In this document: in pieces, positions 14,676-21,041 of the stretch
Numbering within the stretch: position 1 is the stretch's first letter
Layout of the letters: the number at the start of each line of letters is the position of its first letter
The notes under the pieces: model-generated
Seen by the model: the letters and a program-made list of their open reading frames with translations, nothing else
Databases searched by the model: none
Told to the model about the DNA's origin: nothing
Translations under genes and position numbers: made by a program
Origin: Eubacterium sp.
Lineage (GTDB): Bacteria > Bacillota > Clostridia > Lachnospirales > Lachnospiraceae
Assembly (NCBI GenBank): GCA_017616955.1
Contig: JAFZXD010000237.1
Span: forward strand, 1 to 21,041
DNA length: 21,041 bases
Direction: 5' to 3'

Positions 14676-14690
14676 TCGTTAATATACTTT

Positions 14691-14733
14691 TAAATCAACC
14701 GTGATAGGCTATTGGCTTATTCCGGTTGATTTA
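14691..14733 (+). terminator. Stem-loop after prs, possible terminator
   Basis: An 11-bp perfect stem (TAAATCAACCG 14691-14701 with CGGTTGATTTA 14723-14733) encloses a 21-base loop. It lies 16 bases after the prs stop. No good T-run follows, so termination may be partial and the VanZ gene could be reached by readthrough. Confidence 0.45.
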
Positions 14734-14782
14734 GTTATTGGCAGAATAAATCATCCGGAATTTTTAAAATAGGAATAAAACA

Positions 14783-15316
14783 ATGAATGAGATAACATAT
14801 CTTCAACTATGGATTTTTATCACAATATTATGGATCATTACACGTTTTGTTGTCTCAGTAAAAACTAAGACTTTTTCAATAAAGCGCGAATTACAGTTAC
14901 TTCTGGTTTATATATGTATCATTGTTATAACCAGATTTGTATATTTTGGATTTCATCTCGAGAATGGAAAGATACCTCCTTTAAAATTAGGAATTGAAGA
15001 TGATATTAATAAAATGATAAATATCAAACCTTTCTTCTTTCTCAAAGACAGATATGATGGATGGCTAATGAACATTATCGGAAATATCGCTATGTTCATA
15101 CCCGTTGGAATAGTATGGCCTATCTGTTTTAAAAAACTTGATACATTCATAAAAACAGTCTTAGCAGGTGCCGGTTACACTTTATTTATAGAAGTAACAC
15201 AACTGTTTTGCCTGGGAAGACACACAGATATTGATGACTTAATCTTAAACACAACAGGCGTTATAATCGGTGCATGTATTGTATTTGTGATTCGTAGAAT
15301 ACGTAACAAAGCATAG
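14783..15316 (+). CDS. VanZ-family membrane protein
   Basis: 177 residues with about four to five membrane helices. The VanZ core covers about 90-170: DGWLMNIIGNIAMFIPVG, KKLD, then FIEVTQLF and the DIDDLILNTTG segment. VanZ proteins in enterococci raise teicoplanin resistance by an unknown route; most VanZ relatives have no defined role. It is closely similar to the N-terminal half of the fusion protein at 17759-19333, which runs on the opposite strand. ATG at 14783 follows AGGAATAAAACA. A bidirectional terminator follows. Confidence 0.88.
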   Translation: MNEITYLQLWIFITILWIITRFVVSVKTKTFSIKRELQLLLVYICIIVITRFVYFGFHLENGKIPPLKLGIEDDINKMINIKPFFFLKDRYDGWLMNIIGNIAMFIPVGIVWPICFKKLDTFIKTVLAGAGYTLFIEVTQLFCLGRHTDIDDLILNTTGVIIGACIVFVIRRIRNKA

Positions 15317-15327
15317 ATGAAATAACA

Positions 15328-15362
15328 AAAAACCTCTATCCCATTATGGGATAGAGGTTTTT
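15328..15362. terminator. Bidirectional terminator between the VanZ gene and the lipid/wall operon
   Basis: A 16-bp perfect stem (15328-15343 with 15347-15362, core CCTCTATCCCA) has a TTA loop and A-/T-runs on both sides. It serves the plus-strand VanZ gene and the minus-strand peptidase gene, which converge here. Confidence 0.9.
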
Positions 15363-15374
15363 GAACTTCAGCTG

Positions 15375-16205
15375 TTAATTAACCACTCCAAGATACTCCT
15401 CAAGGCATATACCGTTCTTATGCATCTCAGTTGCTTCATTAATACCAACATATCTCAGATGATTCTTTTCATCCGTGACTCCTGTAATGGAGGATTTATT
15501 TTCCGGATATCTCACGATGAATCCGTACTTATAACTGTTATCTTCAAACCATTTCCACAGCTTCTTCTGACTTTCCTCTTCTCCGTCTTCCGAATCAACG
15601 TCGATTGCCAGACCTGTTTCATGTTCATTAACACCTGCCTGAGCTACAAAAGCTTTAGCATCTACTTCTGCCTGTTCCTGAGTTTCTCCCTCTTCAACGA
15701 GCTCTTCTATCTTCTCTTTAAGTTTTTCTTCCTGATCCATAAGTTCTACATAAGATGATGTTATAGTCGGTGAATGATTTGCCGCTCTTGCATCATCAAA
15801 CATTTTCTGCAGATCGGGATATATTCTGCTGTCGACCTGATGACCATTTACGAGTTCTGTAAATTCAGGTATTTTGAAATCTTTTGGAAGAGGGTGTTTT
15901 GAACTGACATATGTCAGATTCCAAGGAAGCGCATCTGTTTCAGTAGCTTTCTTTTCTGCCTCTTGTTTAGCTTGAGCTTCCATAAGCGCTGCTTCTTCTT
16001 CACTTGCTTTCTGTTTCTTAGCCTCTTCAGCGATAGCCTGCTCTTCTTTCTTAATCTCAGCAGCCGTAAGTCCGGCACTCACAAGTACAGTGACAAGCGT
16101 AATAGCTATAGCCGTAGTCCATATAAATCTAAAATAAAGTCCGTCTCTTACGGTTATAAGTCTCCACTTATGCTTTAACCAGTTGATAAATCCATTATTA
16201 CCCAT
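15375..16205 (-). CDS. Membrane-anchored M15 (VanY/DacB-like) D-Ala-D-Ala carboxypeptidase
   Basis: 276 residues. A cytoplasmic stretch, one membrane helix (about 28-48) and an Ala/Glu/Lys-rich coiled coil (about 49-88) lead to an extracytoplasmic peptidase M15 domain. The zinc ligands are recognisable: NEHETGLAIDV (His about 195, Asp about 202) and DEKNHLRYVG (Glu about 246, His about 249). Relatives cleave the terminal D-alanine of wall peptides. Departures from the family: S-x-H is N-x-H, the usual Trp before the last His is Asn, and the usual SGYRS is SSYVE, losing the Arg. Whether it is active is uncertain. It is the last gene of the four-gene operon, 18 bases after psd; ATG at 16203-16205 follows GGAGTGATTT. 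Confidence 0.85.
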   Translation of the reverse strand: MGNNGFINWLKHKWRLITVRDGLYFRFIWTTAIAITLVTVLVSAGLTAAEIKKEEQAIAEEAKKQKASEEEAALMEAQAKQEAEKKATETDALPWNLTYVSSKHPLPKDFKIPEFTELVNGHQVDSRIYPDLQKMFDDARAANHSPTITSSYVELMDQEEKLKEKIEELVEEGETQEQAEVDAKAFVAQAGVNEHETGLAIDVDSEDGEEESQKKLWKWFEDNSYKYGFIVRYPENKSSITGVTDEKNHLRYVGINEATEMHKNGICLEEYLGVVN

Positions 16206-16223
16206 AAATCACTCCACATACTG

Positions 16224-17033
16224 TTAACATCCTAAAACCTCACCCATTCTTACTGGGATTTCAAGGTTTTTGTCTACATTCTGCATGATATCATCTCTGA
16301 GTTTCACTTTTCCTTTTGGAACAAGAACTATTATAGTTGAACCACCGTATTCAAAATGTCCTTTTTCCATACCACGTTTTACCCTTTTCGCGCCATGGAA
16401 CCTGTTGACTATTCTGCCTACCAGCATAGCTCCGACTTCCATCTGAACACATCTGCCAAAGTTTTCCGTATCGATCACCGAGTACTCTCTGCTATTCTCA
16501 ACAAAAACAGGATACTCCTCGAGCGCTACAGGTCTGACTGTGTGATACACACCGTTTATCTTTCTGTCTCTGTATTTTCGACCTGAATCAAAGAATACAT
16601 ATCTGTGATAATGATTCACACAAAGTCTGAATACCAATGCATATCCGTCATGAAAACTTGCAGCAAGTTTTCTGTCACGAAGAAGTCTGCTGACAGTGAA
16701 TCTGCTCTGCTTTATATTCAGGATACTGCTGCCGCTTATTTTGGTAACACTCAGAAGACCGTCACACGGTGATATCATTTTACTGCTATCCATCTCTATA
16801 GGTCTGAGACCCGGTTTTATCCTTCTGCAGAAAAAATCATTGAAGCTGTCAACTCCATCCATAATATAGCAACCCTTATCGATACTATTTTTCTTGGCAA
16901 ATGGCTCAATAAGAAGTTTTGATATCTTTGAATCAAGAATCACTCCCGACAGATCCGACACCGGTTTACTTATAAGCGGTCTGAGAAGGATTCTTCCCGG
17001 TTTTGTTTTGTATAAAAAATCTAGTATCGTCAT
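16224..17033 (-). CDS. psd: Phosphatidylserine decarboxylase proenzyme
   Basis: 269 residues. It converts phosphatidylserine to phosphatidylethanolamine at the membrane and works through a pyruvoyl group made by self-cleavage. The cleavage site is the GGST motif in HFEYGGSTIIVLVP (about 227-240), with Ser becoming the pyruvoyl; most family members have LGST. Other conserved stretches are FNDFFCRRIKPGLRPI (about 64-79) and SPCDGLLSV (about 87-95). ATG at 17031-17033 follows GAGGATAATATT. It lies 30 bases after pssA, which makes its substrate. Confidence 0.94.
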   Translation of the reverse strand: MTILDFLYKTKPGRILLRPLISKPVSDLSGVILDSKISKLLIEPFAKKNSIDKGCYIMDGVDSFNDFFCRRIKPGLRPIEMDSSKMISPCDGLLSVTKISGSSILNIKQSRFTVSRLLRDRKLAASFHDGYALVFRLCVNHYHRYVFFDSGRKYRDRKINGVYHTVRPVALEEYPVFVENSREYSVIDTENFGRCVQMEVGAMLVGRIVNRFHGAKRVKRGMEKGHFEYGGSTIIVLVPKGKVKLRDDIMQNVDKNLEIPVRMGEVLGC

Positions 17034-17063
17034 AATATTATCCTCTATAACGAAAGCAAGCCA

Positions 17064-17762
17064 TTATCCGGTGTATGAATTAAATGCAAGTATATTAGCT
17101 ACAAATTCAATCACACCAATAACTATTATTACAATCACTCCGACTGTTCCCGGTTTCTTTACTTTTACATTAAGTACAAATGCTATCGCCATCACAAGCA
17201 TAACGATAAAAAATAATATCGTAAGATCCCATCTGCTGTAAAAATGTACTACCATAACAAGCGGAAATATCAGCGCAGATGCAGTAACAGGAAGCCCTGT
17301 GTAATATGTTACACCTGTTTTTTTTGCTTCTGCAGCTCTTACATCACATGTTGCATTGAAATATGCAAGTCTAATAAGTGCTGCCAGAACATAAAACAGT
17401 GCGATTACGAGAAGGAGTACGAGAACAGAATAACGTCCTTCATAATCTCTTCTTCTAACGACTTCTGTAAATATTCCTTTGATTCTCAGCTGCGCAAGAC
17501 CGATGGATACGGGAAGTATACCGAAGCATACAAGATCTGCCAATGAATCTATCTGTATTCCAAAGTTCTTTTCAAACTCTGTTCTGTCTTTCTTTGTTCT
17601 TGCTACTCTTCCGTCAAATGTATCCAGTATACCCGATACCATCAAAAAGAATATTCCTATCTCGGGGTGACCAACACCTGTGACAGAAATAATGATACCT
17701 AAAACACCGGATATAAGCGATAGATAAGTAAGAATAACGGTATAATCATATACTCCTATCAT
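17064..17762 (-). CDS. pssA: CDP-diacylglycerol--serine O-phosphatidyltransferase
   Basis: 232 residues, polytopic. It makes phosphatidylserine from CDP-diacylglycerol and serine, the step before Psd. The CDP-alcohol phosphatidyltransferase signature is present as DTFDGRVAR followed by FGIQIDSLADLV (about 46-82). The gap between AR and the following G is 12 residues rather than the usual 8, a form I recall from other clostridial PssA proteins. About seven hydrophobic segments cover the rest. ATG at 17760-17762 overlaps the stop of the upstream gene (ATGA) and follows GGGAGGAACAGGAA. Confidence 0.93.
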   Translation of the reverse strand: MIGVYDYTVILTYLSLISGVLGIIISVTGVGHPEIGIFFLMVSGILDTFDGRVARTKKDRTEFEKNFGIQIDSLADLVCFGILPVSIGLAQLRIKGIFTEVVRRRDYEGRYSVLVLLLVIALFYVLAALIRLAYFNATCDVRAAEAKKTGVTYYTGLPVTASALIFPLVMVVHFYSRWDLTILFFIVMLVMAIAFVLNVKVKKPGTVGVIVIIVIGVIEFVANILAFNSYTG

Positions 17763-19333
17763 TTCCTGTTCCTCCCGATCATATATCCAATCAAAGTAAT
17801 AATGCCGCTTATAGTAACACATATATAAAATGTTATTCCACGGCTGATAAGTTCAACACTGTAAGCCATCTGTTCACCCATGACTCTGTTAAATCCATCG
17901 ATCATGAGATAATCAGATATACCCATTCCTCCCGGAATAGGAATAAAATTATATCCTATGGTTATGAGGCACTGTTTAGAGAAAACTGTTGCCATCTTTC
18001 CGGTCTCTCCACCGAGAGAACGATATATGAACATAGGAACCAATAACTGAGAACCTCTCTGAAGGAAGTTCCAGATAAATGCACTGAAAAGGATTCTCTT
18101 TTTTCCGGATATCATTTCAGAGCAAGCCTTGTAATCACCTGCTGTCTTCTCTATATGAGCCAGCTTCTTATCCTTTTCTTTAATCATGCCTTTATTATAT
18201 AAGAACACGACTATTTTTGAAAGAGGAGAGAATATTATTTCTTCCTTTTTCAGTAAAACAAAGAATATCATAGAAAGAATCGAAAGAGCTATAAATCCGA
18301 CAAAGATCAATATCTTCGATATTCTTCCGAATTCCATAAATGCTCCCGGGCATATGAATATAGCTATAACTCCAAGTACAACTATAGATACGGTATACAT
18401 CATAAGGTTGAGTACAAGCGTTGCTGTCGTCATACCACCGGGTATTCCGTCCCTCATCATGAAGTACGCACTGGCAGGCTGTCCACCTGTTGCTGACGGA
18501 GTTATGGCTGAAAAGTAAACGTCCGATGTACTGTAAACCAAACCTTTGAACATTCCCTTCTCAAATCCTGCGTATTTAAGTATGGAACGTATAGCCACGC
18601 CCTCGAACCAGACATACAATGCGGCTGCCACAGCACCGACGATAAAAAACAATTTATCAGACGAAGCTATGATATTCATCAGCTTGCTCAGTGACATATC
18701 CTTATTCTGCTGAAGCATTATCCTGATAGTCAGTAACGCAAGCAGAAATGAAAGAATAGCCCACACGATATTCTTATTGACTACTTTTGTTTCGCCATGC
18801 CATCTGTTACGAACAGCGAAATATATAACAGTTCCTATCAGTACACCTGTAGCGTTCATGATAAGATCATCTATGTCCGAACATCTTTGGTAGAATACAA
18901 GCTGTGTAATCTCTATAAAAAGAGAGAATCCGCCACCTGCAAGAACCGCTTTCCAGCCCTTGTCCAGTTTCTTGAAACAGAACGGCCAGCACACACCTAC
19001 AGGTATGAACATAGCTATATTACCGATAATATTTATCAACCAGCCATCATATATATCAAACATATGAACTATCGGCGTAAAATTCACCCAGAATGGGAAT
19101 ATCCTGTTCGTGTCCAGAATCAGTGTATCTATATGCCCGTCCTTAAGCTCCATCGGAAAGTAAACAATTCTTACGATCACTACTATGCATATATATACAG
19201 ATAAAAGCCTGACTTCTCTTCGAATATCAAGCTTTCGATTCTTTACCCAGAAAAAAACACGAAGCAGTATCCAGATAACTGTAATAGCCGCAAATGTATC
19301 CGGATACGATATTTCAAAAATACTGTTATTCAT
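17759..19333 (-). CDS. VanZ-family domain fused to LPG-synthase-type flippase (YbhN/MprF N-terminal-like)
   Basis: 524 residues in two membrane domains. Residues 1-175 are a VanZ domain (DGWLINIIGNIAMFIPVG near 96-113, FIEITQLV, DIDDLIMNATG). Residues about 190-520 are the lysylphosphatidylglycerol synthase membrane region (DUF family of MprF/YbhN), with ITPSATGGQPASAYFM (about 270-285) and a late IPIPGGMGISDYLMIDG segment. This region in MprF moves lipids across the membrane; no aminoacyl-transfer domain is attached. Placed first in an operon with pssA, psd and an M15 peptidase, it may handle phospholipids or their wall-related forms, which is inference. ATG at 19331-19333 follows AAGGGATTTATAA. 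It ends in an ATGA overlap with pssA. Confidence 0.88.
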   Translation of the reverse strand: MNNSIFEISYPDTFAAITVIWILLRVFFWVKNRKLDIRREVRLLSVYICIVVIVRIVYFPMELKDGHIDTLILDTNRIFPFWVNFTPIVHMFDIYDGWLINIIGNIAMFIPVGVCWPFCFKKLDKGWKAVLAGGGFSLFIEITQLVFYQRCSDIDDLIMNATGVLIGTVIYFAVRNRWHGETKVVNKNIVWAILSFLLALLTIRIMLQQNKDMSLSKLMNIIASSDKLFFIVGAVAAALYVWFEGVAIRSILKYAGFEKGMFKGLVYSTSDVYFSAITPSATGGQPASAYFMMRDGIPGGMTTATLVLNLMMYTVSIVVLGVIAIFICPGAFMEFGRISKILIFVGFIALSILSMIFFVLLKKEEIIFSPLSKIVVFLYNKGMIKEKDKKLAHIEKTAGDYKACSEMISGKKRILFSAFIWNFLQRGSQLLVPMFIYRSLGGETGKMATVFSKQCLITIGYNFIPIPGGMGISDYLMIDGFNRVMGEQMAYSVELISRGITFYICVTISGIITLIGYMIGRNRK

Positions 19334-19344
19334 TTATAAATCCC

Positions 19345-19394
19345 TTGATACTTTCATGTATCAATCCTTTCACATCATATAAAGCTTGATTATA
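19345..19394 (-). promoter_or_regulatory. Promoter region and leader hairpin of the VanZ-flippase/pssA/psd operon
   Basis: A TATAAT lies at 19389-19394 (minus strand); no good -35 is seen at 17 bases. Downstream, TTGATAC/GTATCAA (19345-19351, 19358-19364) forms a 7-bp hairpin in the leader, about 11 bases before the start codon. Confidence 0.4.
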
Positions 19395-19440
19395 TCATGA
19401 AAATATATCAAAAAGAAATACTTTTATTAAGCTATGTGAA

Positions 19441-19482
19441 AAGGGATAATCCAATGGCTTCTGTACCTCCGGATTATCCCTT
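19441..19482 (-). terminator. Terminator of the EF-G-like gene
   Basis: A 12-bp perfect stem (AAGGGATAATCC 19441-19452 with GGATTATCCCTT 19471-19482) has an 18-base loop and ends in UUUU in minus-strand RNA. It lies about 55 bases after the stop codon. The T-run is short, so efficiency may be moderate. Confidence 0.65.
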
Positions 19483-19536
19483 AAAACTCTCTCCCACATT
19501 TCGGGCGGACGATATTATTCTGATTTTATTCTTCTA

Positions 19537-21041
19537 TTATTCTTCTTTGTTCTTCTCTATCTCTCTCTGAGCTACATCATCAGGTGCCTGCTCGTATCTT
19601 GCAAATTCATAAGAGAATATTCCGCTTCCTCTTGTTGCCGAATAGAGTCTTGTATCATACTCAAACAACTCGATATAAGGAATATCGGCAAGTATCTCCT
19701 GATATCCGTCATCTATAGGATTCATTCCGAGAACACGTGCACGTCTCTTGTTAAGGTCGCCCATGATATCACCTGTAAATTCATTTGGCACAACAACCTT
19801 AAGTGATGCAATAGGCTCGAGAAGTACCGGACTTGCCTCCATGAATCCCTTCTTAAATGCCTGCTCGGTTGCAACCTTGAATGCAAGCTCCGAAGAGTCT
19901 ACCGAATGATAGCTTCCATCATACAGTGTAACCTTAACGCCGGTAACCGGATACTTGGCAAGAGGACCGCTCTTAACAGATTCTGCGATACCCTTTTCAA
20001 CAGCAGGGAAGTAATTCTTCGGAACTGCTCCACCTACGACTGTCTGTTCAAACTCATACTGAGTTTCCATATCTCCGGAAGGCTCAAGTATGATCTTTAC
20101 ATGACCGTACTGACCGTGTCCACCGGACTGTTTCTTATACTTATACTCCGTATCGACTTTCTTTCTGATCGTCTCCTTGAAGCTTGTACGAGGACGCATA
20201 AGCTCGATATCAACTTTATATTTTTCAGCAAGAACGTTCTGGACTACTTCGAGGTGCTGAGCACTTATTCCATACAGAAGTGTCTGACCGTTGTCACTGT
20301 CATTTACATACTTAAGGGTAAGGTCTTCCATGCAAAGCTTAGCGAGTGCTTGTGATATCTTATCCTCATCGCCTTTATTCTTCGCAATATAACGTCTGAA
20401 AACGTAAGGCTTTGATATAGCAGTTCTGAGGTAAGTGATTGGATTCTTTCTTGTGGAAAGTGAATCCGTAGTCTGGCTTTCCGAAAGCTTAGCCAGCGCA
20501 CCGATATCACCGGCATGAAGTTCCTTAACTTCTTCAACTTTATTACCACGTATGGTGTAGAGCTTACCAAGTCTCTCATCCGAATCACGGTGATAATTGA
20601 ACAAAACATCTTCCGGCTTAAGAACTCCGGAATTAACCTTGATCAGCGAATACTTTCCGATATAAGGATCCGCAATGGTTTTAAATATATAAGCAGACTT
20701 TGGTTTTGAGAAATCATAATCCGCTTCAAATACTTCATTGGTTGTAGTATCTATTCCCGCACATTTACATCTGTCGGGACTAGGGAAATATTTTATAATA
20801 TCTGCCATAAGAGTATACATTCCTCTGGCCAGGCTGTTTGAACCCATGAGAACCGGAACCACGTCACCTGCACATACACCTACACGAAGTGCCTGACGGA
20901 TTTCATCTTCCGAGAACTCGTCTCCCTCGAAGAATCTATCCATGAATTCCTCACTTGTTTCAGCAACTGCCTCTAAAAGTGCATCTCTGCAGATTGTGAG
21001 GTTTTCCTGTGAATAATCGGGAACATCAAACTTGTCAACCG
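19537..21041 (-). CDS. Elongation factor G-like translational GTPase (5' end off window)
   Basis: 501 codons are visible; the frame is open to the window edge, and the GTP-binding domain with the G1-G4 motifs is outside. The visible part covers the end of the G domain (VDKFDVPDYS onward), domain II (IFKTIADPYIGKYSLIKVNSG), domain III, domain IV starting SGGHGQYGHVKI, and domain V with GDLNKRRARVLGMNP. The family moves tRNA and mRNA through the ribosome or splits ribosomes. Divergence from standard FusA (for example SGGHGQYG for TGGSGQYG) and the isolated setting without rpsL/rpsG/tuf suggest a FusA2-type paralogue rather than the main EF-G. TetM-like ribosome protection is less likely. A strong point for confidence is the domain order; the exact subtype is uncertain. 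Confidence 0.88.
   Translation of the reverse strand, partial: VDKFDVPDYSQENLTICRDALLEAVAETSEEFMDRFFEGDEFSEDEIRQALRVGVCAGDVVPVLMGSNSLARGMYTLMADIIKYFPSPDRCKCAGIDTTTNEVFEADYDFSKPKSAYIFKTIADPYIGKYSLIKVNSGVLKPEDVLFNYHRDSDERLGKLYTIRGNKVEEVKELHAGDIGALAKLSESQTTDSLSTRKNPITYLRTAISKPYVFRRYIAKNKGDEDKISQALAKLCMEDLTLKYVNDSDNGQTLLYGISAQHLEVVQNVLAEKYKVDIELMRPRTSFKETIRKKVDTEYKYKKQSGGHGQYGHVKIILEPSGDMETQYEFEQTVVGGAVPKNYFPAVEKGIAESVKSGPLAKYPVTGVKVTLYDGSYHSVDSSELAFKVATEQAFKKGFMEASPVLLEPIASLKVVVPNEFTGDIMGDLNKRRARVLGMNPIDDGYQEILADIPYIELFEYDTRLYSATRGSGIFSYEFARYEQAPDDVAQREIEKNKEE

Noticed and set aside
17244..17670. Plus-strand ORFs inside pssA
   Set aside because: They are shadow frames of a recognised gene, without RBS or family features.
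14783..19333. A mobile vancomycin-resistance cluster (vanY, vanZ-like genes)
   Set aside because: There is no vanH, vanA or vanX and no vanRS near them, the genes are spread over two strands with housekeeping lipid genes, and the codon use looks like the rest of the window.

Overview
The window looks like chromosome of a low-GC, anaerobic Firmicute, most likely a member of the Lachnospiraceae (Clostridia). The basis is the gene content and style: a C-terminally variant prs behind a dnaD/dnaI pair, clostridial-type PssA and pyruvoyl Psd, an EF-G paralogue, AT-rich codon use and strong AGGAGG ribosome-binding sites. No phage, IS element, CRISPR array, tRNA or rRNA was found. The genus assignment is inference.

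Left part (1-2730, minus strand): the N-terminal half of a VTC/CYTH-domain (polyphosphate polymerase-like) gene lies downstream of a LytTR response regulator and an AgrC-type GHKL sensor kinase. The 416-base gap between them carries a good promoter. Immediately upstream of its -35 are two identical 11-mers exactly 21 bases apart, the geometry of LytTR binding sites. The promoter leads into a 19-codon ORF with a near-perfect ribosome-binding site. This gap is the most unusual stretch of the window.

2760-5270 (minus): the classic rpmG-secE-nusG-rplK-rplA transcription unit, with a clear promoter, a structured leader, a possible L1 control hairpin before rplK and a strong terminator. NusG has an acidic N-terminal extension. 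5300-8420 (minus): envelope genes, namely uppP with its own promoter, then a lipoprotein plus an ABC-2 exporter (permease and ATPase). 8425-9577: ilvE (branched-chain aminotransferase), divergent from murC.

9701-15316 (plus): murC, then an operon of dnaD-like replisome organiser, dnaI/dnaC-like helicase loader and a divergent PRPP synthetase, then a VanZ-family membrane gene. The murC-dnaD gap holds a cluster of DnaA-box-like 9-mers, including three in direct tandem just upstream of the dnaD promoter.

15328-19400 (minus): a four-gene membrane and wall operon made of a VanZ + LPG-flippase fusion, pssA, psd and a membrane-anchored M15 (VanY-like) peptidase. The VanZ half of the fusion is paralogous to the stand-alone VanZ that converges on this operon. 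19440-21041 (minus): the C-terminal two thirds of an EF-G-like factor, cut by the window edge.
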